Below, one piece after another: positions 8,382 through 15,626 of a stretch of 64,000 bases of DNA. Position numbers and translations under genes: made by a program. The DNA comes from Streptomyces inusitatus. GTDB taxonomy: Bacteria > Actinomycetota > Actinomycetes > Streptomycetales > Streptomycetaceae. Position 1 is the first letter of the stretch, and every line of letters begins with the position of its first letter. A model generated the notes under the pieces. It was not told where the DNA came from. It did not search any database and was given only the letters and a program-made list of their open reading frames with translations. Where the stretch lies: NCBI RefSeq assembly GCF_014651115.1, contig NZ_BMWG01000017.1:30019-94018 (forward strand), given 5' to 3'.

Positions 8382-9620
8382 CTAGAACTCGTCCGTGGTG
8401 TGCGGCAGCAGACCGGTGCGCGAGGCCCGGCCCAGCAGCTCCGCCGCCCCCGGTGTGTGCTCGGTGACCAGCCCGGCGCGGACCAGCTCCGCCGGTTCGA
8501 TGTCACCGAGGTAGACGGCGGCGAGTTCCCGTACGCCGAGGGTGAGATCGGCCGCGTCCCCGGTACGGGAGACCCGGGCCGCGAAACCGTCCCCGGCGCG
8601 CTCGACGGCGACCCGGTACCGCCCGGCGTTGGCGGGCAGCCCCGCGTCGGTCACCTCCAGCACCAGATCCGCCGGGGCCGACCAGCTCCGCCCCGCCAGC
8701 GCGGCGGGCACATCGACCACCCGCAGCCACAGCGCCGGGAATTCCTGGGTGATCCGCACCTGGTCGCGGTCGGCGGAGAGCCGCAGCAGCGGATCGTCCA
8801 GCGGCCTGCCCCACGCGCGCACCTTGTCGACCAGGTCGATCGAGGCCACATACCGCCACAGCGCGGCCGCCGCGGCGGGGGAGTCGGCCTCCAGCTCCTG
8901 GAGATGGACGGTGCCCCGGCCCTCGTCGTCGCTCAGGGTCCGGTAGTAGACATAGCCCGCGGGCTCCGCGCCCTTCTCCCCGAGGACCACCACCCGAGGG
9001 GGGCTCAGCTCGTCGTTCCCCTCGTCGTCCTTCCGGAGGATGTGCGTACGCCACCAGAAGTCGTCCCGCGCCACCCGGCCCGCGCGCTCGGAGCGGGCGG
9101 CGGAGTGCAGGGAGCCGATCACGGCGGGGGCGTCCTCGGCGGAGACCAGTCGCAGCGGACGGGCGTCGGGCTCGATCCGCAGCTCCAGCGGACGGTCCGT
9201 GTCGATCTCCACCGTGTACGAGCGGGTCGCGGGCTCGAAGCCGAACCGGCCGTAGATCCCCGTCTCCGACACCCACAGCGCGGCCAGCGGCTGCCCGGCC
9301 GCCGCGCAGCGCCGCCACAGCTCGTCGATCATTCCGCTCAGGACGCCCCGGCGGCGATGGGTGGGAGCCACCGAAACGAAGGTCACCCCCGCGCACGGCA
9401 GCTCCGAGCCGGGCACCGAGAGCTTCAGCGGATGGGCGGCCAGCAGCCCGACCAGCTCGTCCCCGTCGTAGGCCCCGATCCGCTCGCAGTGCGCCAGGAT
9501 CTCGTGGTGGAGTTTGCGGGGCTCGTCCTCCACATCCTTCTGAAGGAAGACGAGATAGTGCAGGTCAAGGGCGCGTTCGAGGTGCGCCTCCGGGATGGTC
9601 CGATACTCCAGGGCGGTCAT
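8382..9620 (-). CDS. Eis-like GNAT N-acetyltransferase
   Basis: The 412-residue protein has the three-part Eis architecture: an N-terminal GNAT fold with acetyl-CoA loop VAPTHRRRGVLSG (85-97), a degenerate second GNAT region and a C-terminal sterol-carrier-like domain. Two catalytic features of Mycobacterium Eis are kept: a Tyr in IYGRFGF (Tyr123) and a C-terminal Phe (Phe412) whose free carboxylate acts as base in that family. Eis enzymes acetylate amines, including aminoglycosides and lysines. Here the substrate is unknown. It converges on the MFS gene and is divergent from ftsY, with a leaderless-type promoter. Confidence 0.87.
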   Translation of the reverse strand: MTALEYRTIPEAHLERALDLHYLVFLQKDVEDEPRKLHHEILAHCERIGAYDGDELVGLLAAHPLKLSVPGSELPCAGVTFVSVAPTHRRRGVLSGMIDELWRRCAAAGQPLAALWVSETGIYGRFGFEPATRSYTVEIDTDRPLELRIEPDARPLRLVSAEDAPAVIGSLHSAARSERAGRVARDDFWWRTHILRKDDEGNDELSPPRVVVLGEKGAEPAGYVYYRTLSDDEGRGTVHLQELEADSPAAAAALWRYVASIDLVDKVRAWGRPLDDPLLRLSADRDQVRITQEFPALWLRVVDVPAALAGRSWSAPADLVLEVTDAGLPANAGRYRVAVERAGDGFAARVSRTGDAADLTLGVRELAAVYLGDIEPAELVRAGLVTEHTPGAAELLGRASRTGLLPHTTDEF

Positions 9621-9627
9621 GCACAGG

Positions 9628-9633
9628 ACGCTA
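9628..9633 (-). promoter_or_regulatory. Leaderless-type -10 element for the Eis-like gene (TAGCGT-N7-ATG)
   Basis: Read on the minus strand, TAGCGT lies 7 bases before the ATG at 9620. It fits TANNNT and there is no ribosome site, so the message probably begins one base from the start codon. Confidence 0.5.
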
Positions 9634-9741
9634 GCCCGACCGGCTCGCGCGAGTCATCCGGATTTTCCGCCGGGCCGGGCGGACCCCCCCCGGGGTGTGG
9701 CCGACTTGCCCCGGCGGGGTGTGACCGATACTGGGTGGGTT

Positions 9742-10968
9742 ATGGAATTCGTCATCCTTGCCGTAGTCATCGCCCTGGTCGCCGTCGGCGTCACGATCAG
9801 CGGGCTTGTGATCAGCAGCCGCAAGAAGAAGCAGCTGCCGCCATCGGCCCCGTCGTCCGCGCCGACCATCACCGCTCCACCCGCCGAGCCGCATGTCGGC
9901 GACGAGGCGGAGACACCGCGGGAAGAGCCACGCCGCACCGTCGAAGAGGTCGAGCTTCCGCCGGCCGACGAGGCCGCCGGAGCCCCCGCGGCCGTCGAGG
10001 ACCCGGTCGTCGCCGCGCCCCCGGCCCCCGAGATCGAGGTCCCCGAGCCGACCGCCGGCCGGCTGGTCCGGCTGCGCGCCCGGCTCGCCCGCTCGCAGAA
10101 CTCGCTCGGCAAGGGACTCCTCACCCTGCTCTCCCGCGAGCACCTCGACGAGGACACCTGGGAGGAGATCGAGGAGACCCTCCTCATCGCCGACGTCGGC
10201 GTCGCGCCCACCCAGGAACTCGTCGAGCGGCTGCGCGAGCGGGTCCGGGTACTCGGCACCCGTACCCCCGACGAGCTGCGCACCCTGCTCCGTGAGGAGC
10301 TGCTGAACCTCATCGGCACCGACGCCGACCGCACGGTGAGGACCGAGAGCGGCCTGGAGACCCCGGCCGTCGTCATGGTCGTCGGCGTCAACGGCACCGG
10401 CAAGACCACCACCACCGGCAAGCTCGCCCGGGTCCTGGTCGCGGACGGCCGCTCGGTCGTCCTGGGGGCCGCGGACACCTTCCGCGCCGCCGCCGCCGAC
10501 CAGCTCCAGACCTGGGGCGAGCGGGTCGGCGCGCGCACCGTGCGCGGGCCGGAGGGCGGCGACCCGGCGTCGATCGCCTTCGACGCGGTCAAGGAGGGCA
10601 TCGCCGAGGCCGCCGACGTGGTGCTGATCGACACGGCGGGCCGGCTGCACACCAAGACCGGCCTGATGGACGAGCTGGGCAAGGTCAAGCGCGTCGTGGA
10701 GAAGCACGGCCCGCTGGACGAGATCCTGCTCGTCCTCGACGCCACCACCGGCCAGAACGGCCTGGTGCAGGCGCGGGTCTTCGCCGAGGTCGTCAACATC
10801 ACCGGCATCGTCCTGACCAAGCTCGACGGCACCGCCAAGGGCGGCATCGTCGTCGCGGTCCAGCGCGAGCTGGGCGTGCCGGTGAAGCTGGTCGGCCTGG
10901 GCGAGGGCCCGGACGACCTCGCGCCCTTCGAGCCGGAGGCGTTCGTCGACGCCCTCATCGGCGACTGA
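9742..10968 (+). CDS. ftsY: Signal recognition particle receptor FtsY
   Basis: This GTPase docks SRP-ribosome complexes at the membrane and pairs with Ffh encoded 8 kb downstream. The 408 residues include an N-terminal hydrophobic segment (3-25), an acidic Pro/Ala/Glu A-domain (about 30-105), an N domain, and the G domain with G1 GVNGTGKTT near 215, DTFRAAAADQL, DTAGR, and TKLDGTAKGG. The N-terminal membrane helix is typical of actinobacterial FtsY. The ATG at 9742 begins MEFVILAVVIAL; longer in-frame extensions would disrupt this. Upstream GATACT (9727-9732) is a possible -10. Confidence 0.96.
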   Translation: MEFVILAVVIALVAVGVTISGLVISSRKKKQLPPSAPSSAPTITAPPAEPHVGDEAETPREEPRRTVEEVELPPADEAAGAPAAVEDPVVAAPPAPEIEVPEPTAGRLVRLRARLARSQNSLGKGLLTLLSREHLDEDTWEEIEETLLIADVGVAPTQELVERLRERVRVLGTRTPDELRTLLREELLNLIGTDADRTVRTESGLETPAVVMVVGVNGTGKTTTTGKLARVLVADGRSVVLGAADTFRAAAADQLQTWGERVGARTVRGPEGGDPASIAFDAVKEGIAEAADVVLIDTAGRLHTKTGLMDELGKVKRVVEKHGPLDEILLVLDATTGQNGLVQARVFAEVVNITGIVLTKLDGTAKGGIVVAVQRELGVPVKLVGLGEGPDDLAPFEPEAFVDALIGD

Positions 10969-11045
10969 CCGGGCGGAAAGAGGCCTGCCCCGAAGCGCCC
11001 GTCGGACCGGATCCCCGGCCCGGCGGGCGCTTCCGTACCCCGGCC

Positions 11046-11714
11046 CTAGGCCGCCGAGCGGTGGCAGATGTACGCCAGGGTCCCGAGCAGCAGCCTGGCC
11101 GCGGGTGGGGCCGCCGCCGTGTCCAGGGACGGCGGCCTCAGCCAGTCGACCGGGCCCAGGCCCGCGTGGTCCGACGGCGGGGCGGTGATGTGGTCGCCGG
11201 GCCCCAGACAGTGCAGATCGAGATCCGCGTCGTCCCAGCCCATCCGGTACAGCAGCGCGGGGAGATCGGCCGCCGCGCCCGGCGCGACGAAGAACTGACA
11301 GCGGCCGTCCGGCGTCTGGGACACCGGACCGGGCGGCAGCCCCATCCGCTCCAGCCGCACCAGCGCCCGCCGTCCGGCCGGGGCGGCGACGTCCAGGATG
11401 TCGAAGGAGCGGCCCACGGGGAGCAGCAGCGTCGCCCCCGGGAACCGCGACCAGGCGGCGGCCACCTCGTCCAGCGTCGCGCCCGCCGGGATCTCGGCCG
11501 CGTACGGCAGCGGATGCGCCCCCGGGGAGGCGCAGTCCGGGCTGTCGCAGGAGCATCCGCCGGACACCGCGCGCGCTCCGGGGACGACCGACCACCCCCA
11601 GAGCCCTGTGTACTCGGCCACCACGGTGCACTCCGCCGTGCGGCCACGGCGTCGCGAGCCGGACCGGATGTCCCTGATGCCCCGGCTGCTGCCGATTGTG
11701 AAGCCCATGCCCAT
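11046..11714 (-). CDS. Prim-Pol-domain-like protein, probably catalytically degenerate
   Basis: The 222-residue protein resembles the N-terminal bifunctional primase/polymerase domain: a Cys cluster and PGAHP (GGCSCDSPDCASPGAHP, 52-68) and an LLPVGRSFDILDVA block (98-110) at the position of the first acidic motif. The usual paired acidic residues are reduced (DILDVA instead of an hhhDhD-type motif) and no clear SxH motif is visible, so enzymatic activity is doubtful. GGAGG lies just upstream of the first of two ATGs. It is divergent from nsdA, an arrangement I recall from other streptomycetes. The gene at 62893 is a shorter apparent relative. Confidence 0.75.
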   Translation of the reverse strand: MGMGFTIGSSRGIRDIRSGSRRRGRTAECTVVAEYTGLWGWSVVPGARAVSGGCSCDSPDCASPGAHPLPYAAEIPAGATLDEVAAAWSRFPGATLLLPVGRSFDILDVAAPAGRRALVRLERMGLPPGPVSQTPDGRCQFFVAPGAAADLPALLYRMGWDDADLDLHCLGPGDHITAPPSDHAGLGPVDWLRPPSLDTAAAPPAARLLLGTLAYICHRSAA

Positions 11715-11773
11715 GCCCCCTCCAACGGGTCGTGTCGCCGGTGGTTACGACCCGAAGTCTCCTCGTAACACAG

Positions 11774-11783
11774 TGTCGCGACA
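11774..11783. promoter_or_regulatory. Perfect palindrome TGTCGCGACA in the Prim-Pol-like/nsdA divergent region
   Basis: The 463-base gap 11715-12177 holds this 10-bp perfect palindrome 60 bases upstream of the Prim-Pol-like start, and a lone TAGGAT -10-like hexamer at 11972-11977 facing nsdA without an evident -35. The palindrome could be an operator; no regulator is assigned. Nothing in the gap looks coding. Confidence 0.35.
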
Positions 11784-12177
11784 GGTGTAGCTGGGGCGGC
11801 GCACAGTGGCGCGAGGGGGAGTGCGGGAGGTGCCGCGCTCCGGTGGACGCACTGGTCCGCCGGCTTCCGGTCGTCGTGTGTCAAGTGAATCGTGCCTGGC
11901 GGCGGGGGAGTTCATTCGAAGGGGTGGCGAATGGTGGCGTTTGGCGGAACCCTCTCGCGGCCGGGTGATCGTAGGATTACTTTCGGTGTGCGAGCCCGGT
12001 GAGTACGCGCGCGCACCCGGGCACGACCCCGAGGCGGCTCCTGGTCCCGCGCGGGCTTTGCAGACGGTATGTGCAGGCTTCTGGCAGGGAGAGTGCGTCC
12101 TGCGGACAGACGGCCCGAGAGCACGGCATTCTGACAGGGGTTCGAGCATTCAGGGTCTGACGGATGGGGGCTTCTCA

Positions 12178-13641
12178 GTGGACGGCAGCGGCGCCGGTGC
12201 GAATACCGGCAAGCGCCCGAACGAGCAGCTGGGCTCGTGGTTCGTGCGCAGCGGTTGGTCCAAGGGCGAGCTGGCGCGCCAGGTGAACCGCCGGGCCCGC
12301 GAGCTGGGCGCGCACCACATCAGCACCGACACCTCACGGGTCAGGCGCTGGCTGGACGGGGAGCAGCCGCGCGAGCCGATCCCGAGGATCCTCTCCGAGC
12401 TGTTCTCGGAGCGCTTCGGCACCGTCGTCGCCATCGAGGAGCTGGGGCTGCGCACCGCCCATCAGTCGCCCTCGGTCTCCGGGGTCGACCTCCCCTGGGC
12501 GGGCCCCCAGACCGTCGCCCTGCTCAGCGAGTTCTCCCGCAGCGATCTGATGCTGGCCCGGCGCGGCTTCCTCGGCGCCTCGCTGGCGCTGGCCGCCGGC
12601 CCCGCCCTGGTCGAGCCCATGCAGCGCTGGCTGGTGCCCACCCCCGGCGCGGCCCCGGCCACCGCCCCGGTCGTGCCCCTCGCCTCCCGGCTCTCCGGGA
12701 TCGAGCTGGAGCTGCTGGAGTCCACCACCGTGATGTTCCGGGAGTGGGACGCCCAGTGCGGCGGCGGGCTGCGGCGCAAGGCGGTCGTCGGCCAGCTCCA
12801 CGAGGTGACCGACCTGCTCCAGGAGCCGCACCCCGAAGCCACCCGCCGCCGTCTCTTCGTCTGCGCCGCCGAGCTGGCCCAGCTCGCCGGCTGGATGAGC
12901 TACGACGTCGGACTCCAGCCGACCGCGCAGAAGTACTTCGTCCTCGCGCTCCACGCGGCGAAGGAAGCGGGCGACAAGCCCCTCGGCTCGTACATCCTCT
13001 CCGCGATGAGCCGCCAGATGATCCATCTGGGCCGCCCCGAGGACGCCCTGGAGCTGATCCATCTCGCCCAGTACGGCAGCCGGGACTGCGCCACCGCCCG
13101 CACCCAGGCGATGCTGTACGCGATGGAGGCCCGCGCCTACGCCAATATGGGCCACCCCAGCAAGTGCAAGAGGGCCGTCCGGATGGCCGAGGACTCCTTC
13201 TCCGACGCCGGGGCCGACGGGGAGGCGGAGCCCGACTGGATCCGCTTCTTCTCCGAGGCCGAGCTGAACGGGGAGAACGCCCACTCCTACCGCGATCTCG
13301 CCTATGTCGCCGGGCGCAGCCCCACCTACGCCTCCCTCGCCGAGCCGGTCATGGCGCGCGCCGTGGAGCTGTTCGAGCGGGACGAGGTGCACCAGCGGTC
13401 CTACGCGCTCAATCTGATCGGCATGGCCACGGTCCACCTCCTCAAGCGCGAGCCCGAGCACGCCACCGAGCTGGCCTCGCAGGCGCTCACCGTGGCCAAG
13501 CGGGTCCGCTCCGAGCGGGTCAACACCCGGCTGCGCAAGACCGTCGACACCGCCGCCCGGGACTTCCGGGACGTGGCCGAGGTGGTGCGCTTCACCGACC
13601 TCCTCACCGCCCAGCTCCCCGGGGCCGCCGAGGCCGTCTGA
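12178..13641 (+). CDS. nsdA: NsdA-like negative regulator of differentiation, TPR-containing
   Basis: NsdA homologues repress antibiotic production and sporulation in Streptomyces. The 487-residue protein begins with a helix-turn-helix-like region (LGSWFVRSGWSKGELARQVN, then DTSRVRRWLDGEQPREPIP, about 15-60). A Tat-like stretch LARRGFLGASLALAAG follows at about 125-140, and a helical TPR-type second half makes up the rest. The internal Tat-like segment is a known oddity of this actinobacterial family and probably not a true export signal. GTG 12178 is used because homology-like sequence begins there, with GGGGG upstream; the frame stays open to 11806 but the extension is compositionally poor. 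amtB follows downstream. Confidence 0.82.
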   Translation: MDGSGAGANTGKRPNEQLGSWFVRSGWSKGELARQVNRRARELGAHHISTDTSRVRRWLDGEQPREPIPRILSELFSERFGTVVAIEELGLRTAHQSPSVSGVDLPWAGPQTVALLSEFSRSDLMLARRGFLGASLALAAGPALVEPMQRWLVPTPGAAPATAPVVPLASRLSGIELELLESTTVMFREWDAQCGGGLRRKAVVGQLHEVTDLLQEPHPEATRRRLFVCAAELAQLAGWMSYDVGLQPTAQKYFVLALHAAKEAGDKPLGSYILSAMSRQMIHLGRPEDALELIHLAQYGSRDCATARTQAMLYAMEARAYANMGHPSKCKRAVRMAEDSFSDAGADGEAEPDWIRFFSEAELNGENAHSYRDLAYVAGRSPTYASLAEPVMARAVELFERDEVHQRSYALNLIGMATVHLLKREPEHATELASQALTVAKRVRSERVNTRLRKTVDTAARDFRDVAEVVRFTDLLTAQLPGAAEAV

Positions 13642-13703
13642 GCCCCCTCCTCCCCCTCCGTTTTCCCGGCCGTTCATGGCCGTGTAACACCCGGCACCTC
13701 TTC

Positions 13704-13741
13704 GTCATCGTCGTGAAACACCGTGCGGCACTGTCCGAAAC
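13704..13741 (+). promoter_or_regulatory. GlnR-type nitrogen operator upstream of amtB
   Basis: The pattern GTCAT-N6-GAAAC-N6-CGGCA-N6-GAAAC occupies 13704-13741. The two GAAAC b-sites are exactly 22 bases apart, as in the Streptomyces GlnR box (GTNAC-N6-GAAAC repeated). The first a-site is good; the second is poor. A further GTAAC is at 13684. It lies 97 bases before amtB, a gene known to be GlnR-controlled in Streptomyces. Confidence 0.72.
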
Positions 13742-13837
13742 CGCGCTCCGCGAGCCTCATGGCGCACAGTCGGCCCGCCGCCCGAATCCCGCTCAGGCTC
13801 CCCCCGCACGAGGCCGCACGACGACGAGGAGACGCCG

Positions 13838-15196
13838 ATGCCCCCAGGCATCTCGACCCTGGCCGCAGAGACCCCCGCGCTCTCCGCCGCCAACACCGGC
13901 TTCATGCTCATCTGCTCCGCGCTGGTCATGCTGATGACCCCCGGCCTCGCCTTCTTCTACGGAGGCATGGTCCGGGTCAAGTCCACCCTCAACATGCTCA
14001 TGATGAGCTTCATCAGCCTCGGGATCGTCACCGTCCTGTGGGTCCTGTTCGGCTTCAGCCTCTCCTTCGGCGACGACTTCGGCTCCGTCATCGGATGGAA
14101 CGCCGACTACCTGGGACTCAGCGGCATCGGACTGGCCGAGCTGTGGGACGGCTACACCGTCCCGGTCCATGTCTTCGCCGTCTTCCAGCTGATGTTCGCG
14201 GTCATCACCCCCGCCCTGATCAGCGGCGCGCTCGCGGACCGGGTCAAGTTCTCGGCCTGGGCGCTGTTCATCACCCTGTGGGCCACCGTCGTCTACTTCC
14301 CGGTCGCCCACTGGGTCTGGGGCGAGGGCGGCTGGCTCTTCGAGATGGGCGTCATCGACTTCGCGGGCGGCACCGCCGTCCACATCAACGCCGGTGCGGC
14401 GGCCCTGGGCGTCATCCTCGTCATCGGAAAGCGCGTCGGCTTCGCCAAGGACCCGATGCGCCCCCACAGCCTCCCCCTCGTCATGCTCGGCGCGGCCCTG
14501 CTCTGGTTCGGCTGGTTCGGCTTCAACGCCGGATCCTGGCTCGGCAACGACGACGGCGTCGGCGCGGTGATGTTCGTCAACACCCAGGTCGCCGCAGCCG
14601 CCGCGATGCTCGCCTGGCTGGCGTACGAGAAGATCCGCCACGGAGCCTGCACCACCCTCGGCGCGGCCTCCGGCGCCGTCGCGGGCCTCGTCGCCATCAC
14701 CCCCGCCGGCGGCTCCTGCTCCCCGCTCGGCGCGATCGCCATCGGCGCGATCTCCGGAGTGCTCTGCGCCATGGCCGTCGGACTCAAGTTCCGCCTCGGC
14801 TTCGACGACTCCCTCGACGTCGTCGGCGTCCACCTCGTCGGCGGCATCGCCGGCTCCCTGCTGGTCGGCCTCTTCGCCACCGGCGGCGTCCAGTCCGAGG
14901 CCCGCGGCCTCCTCTACGGCGGCGGTCTCGAACAGCTCGGCAAGCAGGCCGTCGGAGTCTTCGCGGTACTGGCCTACTCTCTGGTGGTCTCGGCCCTCCT
15001 CGCCCTCCTCCTCGACCGGACGATGGGCATGCGGGTGGACGAGGACGCCGAGGTCTCCGGCATCGACCAGCACGAGCACGCCGAGACCGCCTACGACTTC
15101 AGCGGCGCGGGCGGCGGCTCCCGCAAGCCCCTGCCGCCGGCGAGCGAGCTCCTGGCCGCCTCCGCCGCGCCGAAGAACAAGAAGGTGGACGCATGA
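13838..15196 (+). CDS. amtB: Ammonium transporter AmtB
   Basis: This 452-residue membrane protein has about 11 transmembrane helices and conducts ammonium/ammonia, blocked by binding of GlnK. Family motifs include TPGLAFFYGGMVRVKS near the start, DFAGGTAVHINAGAAALG (which carries the first pore His), FNAGSWLGN, and DVVGVHLVGGIAGSLLVG with the second pore His. The C-terminal cytoplasmic tail carries acidic and Ser/Gly-rich sequence after RMGMRVDEDAEVSG. GAGGAGA precedes the ATG. The stop overlaps the glnK ATG by ATGA, implying coupling, and the operon lies behind a GlnR-like box. Confidence 0.97.
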   Translation: MPPGISTLAAETPALSAANTGFMLICSALVMLMTPGLAFFYGGMVRVKSTLNMLMMSFISLGIVTVLWVLFGFSLSFGDDFGSVIGWNADYLGLSGIGLAELWDGYTVPVHVFAVFQLMFAVITPALISGALADRVKFSAWALFITLWATVVYFPVAHWVWGEGGWLFEMGVIDFAGGTAVHINAGAAALGVILVIGKRVGFAKDPMRPHSLPLVMLGAALLWFGWFGFNAGSWLGNDDGVGAVMFVNTQVAAAAAMLAWLAYEKIRHGACTTLGAASGAVAGLVAITPAGGSCSPLGAIAIGAISGVLCAMAVGLKFRLGFDDSLDVVGVHLVGGIAGSLLVGLFATGGVQSEARGLLYGGGLEQLGKQAVGVFAVLAYSLVVSALLALLLDRTMGMRVDEDAEVSGIDQHEHAETAYDFSGAGGGSRKPLPPASELLAASAAPKNKKVDA

Positions 15197-15531
15197 AACT
15201 CATCACCGCCGTCGTCAAGCCCCACCGGCTGGACGAGATCAAGGAAGCCCTCCAGTCCTTCGGGGTCCAGGGCCTGACCGTCACCGAGGCCAGCGGATAC
15301 GGCCGCCAGCGCGGCCACACCGAGGTCTACCGGGGTGCCGAGTACACCGTCGACCTGGTGCCCAAGATCCGTATCGAGGTGCTGGTCGAGGACGAGGACG
15401 CCGAACAGCTCATCGAAGTCGTCGTCAAGGCCGCCCGCACCGGAAAGATCGGCGACGGAAAGGTGTGGAGCGTCCCCGTCGACACCGCCGTGCGCGTCCG
15501 CACCGGCGAACGCGGCCCCGACGCGCTCTGA
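15193..15531 (+). CDS. glnK: Nitrogen regulatory protein PII (GlnK)
   Basis: This trimeric signal protein reads 2-oxoglutarate and ATP/ADP and gates AmtB. Its 112 residues are the standard length. The T-loop GRQRGHTEVYRGAEY is intact with Tyr51, the residue that streptomycete GlnD adenylylates; the B-loop KAARTGKIGDGK (about 78-92) and C-loop VRTGE are also present. It overlaps the end of amtB by four bases. A run of five 9-bp repeats starts on the base after its stop codon. Confidence 0.98.
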   Translation: MKLITAVVKPHRLDEIKEALQSFGVQGLTVTEASGYGRQRGHTEVYRGAEYTVDLVPKIRIEVLVEDEDAEQLIEVVVKAARTGKIGDGKVWSVPVDTAVRVRTGERGPDAL

Positions 15532-15576
15532 GCGCTCCGACCGCTCCGATCGCTCCGATCGCTCGGATCGCTCCGA
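15532..15576 (+). repeat. Five tandem 9-bp repeats in the glnK-glnD junction
   Basis: Units (15532, 15541, 15550, 15559, 15568) are variants of TCGCTCCGA. They start on the first base after the glnK stop and end 50 bases before the glnD start. 9-bp periodicity keeps any reading frame. It may affect polarity between the two genes. Confidence 0.85.
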
Positions 15577-15626
15577 GAAGAACGTCGTCACCACCCGCAC
15601 AGCACAGCAGTGAGAGAGGCCGCCCG

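Noticed and set aside
11806..12177. In-frame N-terminal extension of nsdA by 124 codons
   Set aside because: No domain, atypical composition, and sequence resembling known NsdA begins at 12178.
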